From the NCBI GenBank assembly GCA_947564305.1, contig CANOBT010000111.1, forward strand, positions 1 to 17,884: 17,884 nt of DNA, given 5' to 3'. The notes under the pieces are model-generated. The model did no database searches, was not told the DNA's origin, and was given only the letters and a program-made list of their open reading frames with translations. Of this stretch, positions 14,088-17,884 are shown in pieces; position 1 is the first letter of the stretch, and the number at the start of each line of letters is the position of its first letter. This stretch comes from an uncultured Lachnospiraceae bacterium. Lineage in GTDB: Bacteria > Bacillota_A > Clostridia > Lachnospirales > Lachnospiraceae. The translations under genes were made by a program, and so were the position numbers.

Positions 14088-14240
14088 TCACAACTCTCTT
14101 TTTCGCATTTCTTCCAGCATTTTCTCTAATTCTTTAGGTTTTTGCACCTTATACATATACCACGGTACGCTTTTCCCTACACTTTTATATGCTAATTGAA
14201 TTGCAATAGTTTTCATCTGATTCATAACTCTTTTTTTCAT
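14088..14240 (-). CDS. agrD: AgrD-like cyclic lactone autoinducer precursor, Ser type
   Basis: A 50-aa peptide. Its start overlaps the AgrB stop by four bases (ATGA). Layout fits AgrD: a basic amphipathic N-terminal helix (MKKRVMNQMKTIAIQLAYKS), a short central part GKSVPWYM, and an acidic C-terminal recognition tail YKVQKPKELEKMLEE that matches the S. aureus AgrD tail DEVEVPKEL in spacing. There is no Cys; Ser24 (or Ser20) would be the ring nucleophile, giving a lactone as in Enterococcus FsrD or S. intermedius AgrD rather than a thiolactone. The likely ring is S-V-P-W-Y-M, with the exact ends uncertain. Two TGA codons in tandem end the frame. The role as quorum signal is inferred from adjacency to AgrB and a GHKL/LytTR pair. 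Confidence 0.75.
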   Translation of the reverse strand: MKKRVMNQMKTIAIQLAYKSVGKSVPWYMYKVQKPKELEKMLEEMRKREL

Positions 14241-14797
14241 TTTCTCTTACCTCCTATGAGTGTGATTCCCTGTGCTGCAAGTGCAATGAACATAATTGTT
14301 CTCCAATAATTTCCAACATTCATTCCGAATAAAAAAATGATGTTTATCACTAAAATACATTTCAACTTTTCTTTCATTTTTTCTTTGTGATTTTCTGGTT
14401 TTTCAAAATATTCATCACTTGGAGCCAAACAAATAAACGTGCAATTCACAAGAAAAATTATTAGAGCATATCCTTTTACTGAAATATTAATAATATCAGG
14501 ACATATAGCAACTAAAAAAATGATACTTCCTGTCATTATAAAACATCCTACATCTGTTTCAACATGTCTGCCTCCTGAAATTTTTCTGACTCCTCCAAAA
14601 ATTGTCATCGCCAAAATCACTTCCACACCTTTACCAGCCACCATTCCTATCAGCAAATAGATACTAGTTTTTAACACGGAATTTAAAAACAATTCCATAC
14701 CATAACTAATTACTATTTTCTCTGTTTCTTCATAATTATTATATTTATCCATTACGGTGACCATTTGTTCTGACAATAGCTTTGTATAATTTTTCAT
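14237..14797 (-). CDS. agrB: AgrB-like autoinducer-processing membrane peptidase
   Basis: A multi-pass membrane cysteine endopeptidase that cuts and cyclises AgrD. From the ATG at 14797 it is 186 aa. The catalytic pair is seen in GGRHVETDVGC: His78 and Cys85, spaced by seven as in S. aureus AgrB (His77/Cys84), preceded by the conserved FGGVRKISGG stretch. Hydrophobic segments follow at about 89-105, 108-124, 148-162 and 165-180. ATG 14797 is preferred over an in-frame GTG at 14806 because GGTGGA lies five bases before it. Its stop overlaps the AgrD-like start, and it is the first gene behind the LytTR-controlled promoter, so it would be subject to positive feedback. Confidence 0.92.
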   Translation of the reverse strand: MKNYTKLLSEQMVTVMDKYNNYEETEKIVISYGMELFLNSVLKTSIYLLIGMVAGKGVEVILAMTIFGGVRKISGGRHVETDVGCFIMTGSIIFLVAICPDIINISVKGYALIIFLVNCTFICLAPSDEYFEKPENHKEKMKEKLKCILVINIIFLFGMNVGNYWRTIMFIALAAQGITLIGGKRK

Positions 14798-14847
14798 TAG
14801 TTCCACCGTTCTTCAAAAAAATCTTTAATTATCTTTCTCTTAATCCT

Positions 14848-14876
14848 ATTGTACATTTTTTTCAGATATTTTCCAC
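14848..14876 (-). promoter_or_regulatory. Promoter of the agrBD-peptide operon
   Basis: On the minus strand GTGGAA (14871-14876), 17-nt spacer, TACAAT (14848-14853). The -10 is good and the -35 poor, as expected for a promoter that needs an activator. The two LytTR boxes begin 9 nt upstream of the -35. Distance to the agrB start is about 50 nt. Confidence 0.6.
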
Positions 14877-14885
14877 TTTTTATCC

Positions 14886-14915
14886 CTCAACGTAAGTCTT
14901 TTAACCCTCAACGTA
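14886..14915 (-). promoter_or_regulatory. Tandem LytTR (AgrA-type) binding sites
   Basis: On the minus strand TACGTTGAG occurs twice (14907-14915 and 14886-14894) with a 21-nt period, a 12-nt gap, and flanks extended to TTACGTTGAGGG. Each copy fits the published LytTR consensus [TA][AC][CA]GTTN[AG][TG] at every position, and 9-bp direct repeats with 12-13 bp spacing are the known AgrA/LytTR arrangement. The LytTR regulator encoded at 16275-17030 is the obvious ligand. Confidence 0.85.
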
Positions 14916-14944
14916 AAAAATACCGCAGGAAAAAATTTCCTGCG
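14914..14944 (-). terminator. Rho-independent terminator after the sensor kinase gene
   Basis: On the minus strand CGCAGGAAA (14936-14944) pairs with TTTCCTGCG (14924-14932) and is followed by GTATTTTTT. It starts 8 nt after the kinase stop. The T run runs directly into the first LytTR box, so regulator genes and the agrB operon are separate transcription units. Confidence 0.85.
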
Positions 14945-14951
14945 ATACTTT

Positions 14952-16256
14952 TCATTTTAAAATAATCTCCAACACTTGAACCACTCTCTGTTTTTCTATC
15001 TTTAAACTATGGAACATATCTGGATGTTTCTCTAGGATTTGCTCCGCCCAATATAAGCCATTTCCTCTTCCTTCCCCTTTTGTGGAATGCCCTTTCTGCG
15101 TCATCATAGGAATGTCCGGCCGATTTTTAAAATTGTTTTCTATGCGGAACCCAATCCCTTTTAAAGTCTCTCCTATAACAATCCCTATCTGTCCGTTTTT
15201 CATAGTCTCCGTTTCTTCAATCGCATTGTCAAAGAATACACCCAATATCCGAACCAAGCCTTCCATATCTTTATAGGAAACCGTCAAATTCTCGGCTATA
15301 TCTACCTGTACTTCTATGTTTTTCGCAAAAGCCAGCAATAATTTCTCATACAGAAATCCTTTCATTTCCATCGGTTTAATATTTTTTAAGCTAACCCATG
15401 CTATGGATTGCGTTTCCGTCTTTCCTTCCGGCAAATATATCTTCTGGTAAAAAAATTCTCTTAACCCTTCCATCTCATTTTCCCGTATATACCCCGACAT
15501 CGTTGACAAGATATTTTTATAGTCATGACGGAAAGCTCTGGTCTCTTCCAACATCTTTTCAAGATTTTCTACATAGCCCTCTAGTAATTCCTGTTGATGA
15601 AACATAGCTTTTTGCTTTTCCTCCGCTTTTATGCCCTTCGTAACATGAAAAAGAACCCAAGTCGTTACTATCAGGCAGATTAAAAAAAGGAAACTATTAA
15701 ACAATAACATATGAATCGAATATCCGACTTTCTCCCCTAATGTTATATTTACTAAAAAGATTAAAAGATACACTACTATATTTACAACAAGAGCATATTG
15801 TACTTTCGGAGACGTTTTTGTAAATATTTTTGAAATGTCTTCGCGCGAATAAATAATTTTGCGTAATATGTATAAAAATATATAAGACAACGCTGCATAT
15901 GAAGATGCAAATATAAACATATACTTTTCATTTATCACATCCCGCGGTATTCCCAAAAACAAATCAAGAAAAAGTAATGCTATGTTATTGCCTATAATTG
16001 CAATAACATACCCCAGGCAAGCCATAAATAGATTAAGCAGCCTCTTTTCCTTTACCATGACAGCTATCAGGCCAAGCAATCCGGTTAGCATCATAAGCCC
16101 TGTATCTTGTTTTATATATAGATGCGCCAGCATTCCCACACCTGCCACATATACAACAAGTATTAAATACTCTATTTTCCGTAATGGTTTACTCAATAAC
16201 CCTGTAGCTCCTACAACCACGCAAAGTCCAGACATAATGCCATTTATCAAAAGCAT
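14952..16256 (-). CDS. AgrC-like GHKL sensor histidine kinase
   Basis: A 434-aa sensor kinase. The N-terminal half (about 1-205) has six to seven membrane segments with no extracytoplasmic domain, as in AgrC-type peptide receptors. A short coiled linker (EEKQKAMFHQQELLEGYVEN, then LEKMLEETRA) leads to the phospho-acceptor motif FRHDYKN with His244. The HATPase (GHKL/HATPase_c_5) part has the N-box FFDNAIEE (Asn344) and a G-box KGHSTKGEGRGNGL (388-401). The ATG at 16256 follows GGAGGAA. It is 18 nt behind the response regulator gene, in the order regulator then kinase, the reverse of S. aureus agrCA. The presumed ligand is the cyclic peptide from the AgrD-like precursor encoded next to it. Confidence 0.92.
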   Translation of the reverse strand: MLLINGIMSGLCVVVGATGLLSKPLRKIEYLILVVYVAGVGMLAHLYIKQDTGLMMLTGLLGLIAVMVKEKRLLNLFMACLGYVIAIIGNNIALLFLDLFLGIPRDVINEKYMFIFASSYAALSYIFLYILRKIIYSREDISKIFTKTSPKVQYALVVNIVVYLLIFLVNITLGEKVGYSIHMLLFNSFLFLICLIVTTWVLFHVTKGIKAEEKQKAMFHQQELLEGYVENLEKMLEETRAFRHDYKNILSTMSGYIRENEMEGLREFFYQKIYLPEGKTETQSIAWVSLKNIKPMEMKGFLYEKLLLAFAKNIEVQVDIAENLTVSYKDMEGLVRILGVFFDNAIEETETMKNGQIGIVIGETLKGIGFRIENNFKNRPDIPMMTQKGHSTKGEGRGNGLYWAEQILEKHPDMFHSLKIEKQRVVQVLEIILK

Positions 16257-16274
16257 ATAAAGTTTCCTCCGTCT

Positions 16275-17030
16275 CTATTGCTCTTTCAGCAAATTTCGCA
16301 TCTCCCTATACGAAATTTCCACTTGCAGCCCCCCTGATATAACCGCGTAACGATTCTTCTTATCTATATTTCTGATTTTTCTTTTCTGGACAATACAAGA
16401 TTTATTCACATAAATAAACTCTTCACCCAATTTTTCGAACATATTTTTCAACGTCTCTTTAATCCTTATTTTCTGGCTGGTTGTATAAATATCTATCAAA
16501 TGGGTACTCTTTATTGCCTGTACCATCACAATATCCTCAATCGGAATCTCCGTCATCTGACTTCCTGACTCTACCCTTACTGCCGGACGCATATCTATGC
16601 TCCTGGCCGTCTCTATTCTCTGAAATACCCTGTCCAATCTTCTTTCTATCCTTGAACTCATCTTTCCTGCCAAAAAGTCCTGCGGCTCCTTCACAATATA
16701 TTCTTCCACTTCCAATTCATAATCAAAAGCTTTATACGCCAATTCATTACAAGAAGTCAAAAACACAATATAGCAATTGTCTTTGACTTCTTTCCTTACC
16801 TCTCTGGCCAGCTCAAACCCATCCATAACATACCCATTCAACTGTACGTCTATAAAAAACAACGCCGGAACTTCTCCATATTCCCTCACATCCTGTAATG
16901 TATGCTCCGGATTTTTCCTGGCCGACACGATTCGGGCATCTTTATGCGTATCCATAATATACTTTTCTATTATTTTCTTAAAATATAATAACTGTTTTTC
17001 CTGATCTTCGCACAGATATACTTGTATCAT
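16275..17030 (-). CDS. LytTR-family response regulator, AgrA-like
   Basis: A 251-aa regulator from the ATG at 17030. The receiver domain (about 1-120) has acidic Glu8/Asp9, the phospho-acceptor Asp61 in ALFFIDVQLNGYVMDGFELA, Thr92/Ser93 (VFLTS) and Lys114. The LytTR DNA-binding domain (about 150-250) has IPIEDIVMVQAIKSTHLIDI, FIYVNKSCIVQKRKIRNID and a basic end YREMRNLLKEQ. The frame remains open upstream to 17072, but those 14 codons are not receiver sequence and AGAGGG sits before 17030, so 17030 is preferred. It is expected to be phosphorylated by the adjacent kinase and to bind the paired TACGTTGAG boxes upstream of agrB. Confidence 0.92.
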   Translation of the reverse strand: MIQVYLCEDQEKQLLYFKKIIEKYIMDTHKDARIVSARKNPEHTLQDVREYGEVPALFFIDVQLNGYVMDGFELAREVRKEVKDNCYIVFLTSCNELAYKAFDYELEVEEYIVKEPQDFLAGKMSSRIERRLDRVFQRIETARSIDMRPAVRVESGSQMTEIPIEDIVMVQAIKSTHLIDIYTTSQKIRIKETLKNMFEKLGEEFIYVNKSCIVQKRKIRNIDKKNRYAVISGGLQVEISYREMRNLLKEQ

Positions 17031-17094
17031 AAAACCCTCTCTTGTACCCCCAGTGCGACTGCCACAGGTCAAGCCTGCTGGCGATTACACCATC

Positions 17095-17147
17095 GCATTA
17101 TCTGGCGGCGTTTTTCTATAATTATAATACTTGAAATGTCCACTTTT
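17095..17147. repeat. 53-nt direct repeat, right copy
   Basis: Counterpart of 8071-8123 (48 of 53 identical, same orientation). It lies in the 353-nt gene-free stretch between the response regulator and the next + strand gene, 65 nt upstream of the regulator start, and may contribute promoter sequence to it on the minus strand. Confidence 0.85.
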
Positions 17148-17164
17148 ATCAATAAACAAATATT

Positions 17165-17211
17165 CGCCGCTGCACACACCAGCAACACTGGTTTCAGCCG
17201 ACTATTTGTAT
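17165..17211 (-). pseudogene. Fragment of the 118-aa membrane protein gene
   Basis: On the minus strand this reads RLKPVLLVCAAANI, matching GLKAVLLVCAAAA in the third membrane segment of the intact protein encoded at 7280-7636; the nucleotide match covers CACCAGCAA-AC-G-TTTCAGCC and its flanks. No start, stop or further coding sequence is kept. It shows that both sides of the island carry pieces of the same repeat family. Confidence 0.65.
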
Positions 17212-17310
17212 ACATGCTGTATAACTCTTTAAAGCAAAAAAAGAGCTGGGGCTGACTACAGGGAGGCCCTCCCAGTTGTCCGGCAATTGTCCGGATTCAC
17301 ACTGAGGGTA

Positions 17311-17365
17311 TTGACATATTTTCTCAGAAATCTTATAATATAACTACTGAGCAACAACCAGTAGT
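17311..17365 (+). promoter_or_regulatory. Consensus sigma-A promoter with operator-like inverted repeat
   Basis: TTGACA (17311-17316), exactly 17 nt, TATAAT (17334-17339): a full consensus promoter. Four bases downstream is an inverted repeat ACTACTG (17343-17349) / CAGTAGT (17359-17365), placed over the expected transcription start, fitting a repressor site. Upstream, TTGTCCGG is repeated at 17276-17283 and 17287-17294 (11-nt period), and GGGAG/CTCCC forms a small palindrome at 17261-17273. Confidence 0.75.
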
Positions 17366-17383
17366 CAGCAAAGGAGATTAACA

Positions 17384-17884
17384 ATGAAAAACTTGTCTAA
17401 GGAAACGTATCTCGAAAAACTGATGTTTTTCATGTCGTTTCATTTCAGCGATGAAGAAAGCCGCAGCATTCTGGGAGATTATGAAGAGTGGTTTTTCAAC
17501 GAGACTTTACAAGGAAAGTCGGAAGAGGAAATTTGCCTGTCGCTTGGTTCTCCCCAAAAAGTGGTTTCCAATTTGTTAACAGAATCCGGCAAACATCCGG
17601 GGCGGATGCGCTTGCTGCTGCAGAACACCATTATCCAGTGTCTTTTATTAATGTGCACACATTGTTTTCTCAGCATCCTGTTCCTGAAATCCTTTGACAG
17701 AACATCAACGAGTTATTTATGTTCGGGATTGGTGATGCTGTTAGTATATTTTGCGGCGGGAAGTTTCGTCAGCAGGAAGTCTCGTTCCTGCCTGGAACAT
17801 GGATATAAACATATTTTTTACAAAATTCATTTGATTCTATTTGGACTTACTGCCGCAATTATCCTGGCACAGGCATTTATTTTT
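17384..17884 (+). CDS. HAAS/DUF1700-like membrane protein, 3' end beyond window
   Basis: The frame opens with ATG at 17384 behind AAAGGAG and is still open at the window end (167 codons). The N-terminal 70 residues (KETYLEKLMFFMSF, then EESRSILGDYEEWFFNETLQ, GKSEEEICLSLGSPQKVVSN) follow the HAAS/DUF1700 pattern: a three-helix domain with I-L-x-D-Y-E-E, G-K-S-E-E-E-I and L-G-S-P. Hydrophobic segments follow at about 85-102, 110-126 and 144-166. HAAS proteins usually stand behind a PadR-family repressor gene and are thought to act as its signalling or effector partner at the membrane; no PadR gene lies upstream here, though the operator-like repeat suggests a repressor elsewhere or a lost gene. 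Confidence 0.82.
   Translation, partial: MKNLSKETYLEKLMFFMSFHFSDEESRSILGDYEEWFFNETLQGKSEEEICLSLGSPQKVVSNLLTESGKHPGRMRLLLQNTIIQCLLLMCTHCFLSILFLKSFDRTSTSYLCSGLVMLLVYFAAGSFVSRKSRSCLEHGYKHIFYKIHLILFGLTAAIILAQAFIF

Noticed and set aside
17022..17255. 77-codon + strand frame across the repeat region ahead of the HAAS-like gene.
   Set aside because: It runs antisense through the regulator start and the repeat fragments, with no ribosome-binding site; treated as noise.

Overview
The window looks like a chromosomal segment from a Gram-positive Bacillota, most likely a Clostridia member near Lachnospiraceae. This rests on strong GGAGG ribosome-binding sites, sigma-A promoters, ECF sigma/DUF4179-type anti-sigma pairs, agr/LytTR signalling and a Cys-rich peptide cluster of the clostridial CcpM type. 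The assignment is from gene content only; no rRNA or tRNA gene is present.

Region 1 (1-4601, + strand, GC-richer): the 3' part of an ABC ATPase gene and its FtsX/MacB-type permease, a ~208-bp imperfect palindrome, then an ECF sigma factor with a membrane-anchored DUF4179-type anti-sigma partner. Region 2 (4675-5959, - strand): a second, convergent ECF sigma/anti-sigma pair. Region 3 (6093-8585) is a scrapyard: a HicB-like (DUF1902) gene with only the tail of its HicA partner left, a ~0.75-0.8 kb tandem segmental duplication in which each copy has lost a different gene, and a broken Uma2-family gene.

Region 4 (8610-17030, all - strand, clearly AT-richer in its biosynthetic part) is the most notable content. 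In transcription order it holds a LytTR response regulator, a GHKL sensor kinase, a terminator, a promoter with two LytTR-type direct repeats, AgrB, an AgrD-like precursor with Ser in place of the usual Cys, an ABC exporter, a 149-aa membrane protein, a radical SAM/SPASM maturase (CcpM type), a TIGR04066-type maturation protein, an acyl-carrier-like protein without the usual serine, and a 64-aa precursor with six cysteines. The arrangement suggests a density-sensing circuit that switches on production of a radical-SAM-modified, probably thioether-bridged peptide. Roughly 53-nt direct repeats (8071-8123 and 17095-17147) bracket this island.

Region 5 (17095-17884, + strand): repeat fragments, a strong promoter with an operator-like inverted repeat, and the 5' part of a HAAS/DUF1700-like membrane protein gene that runs off the window.
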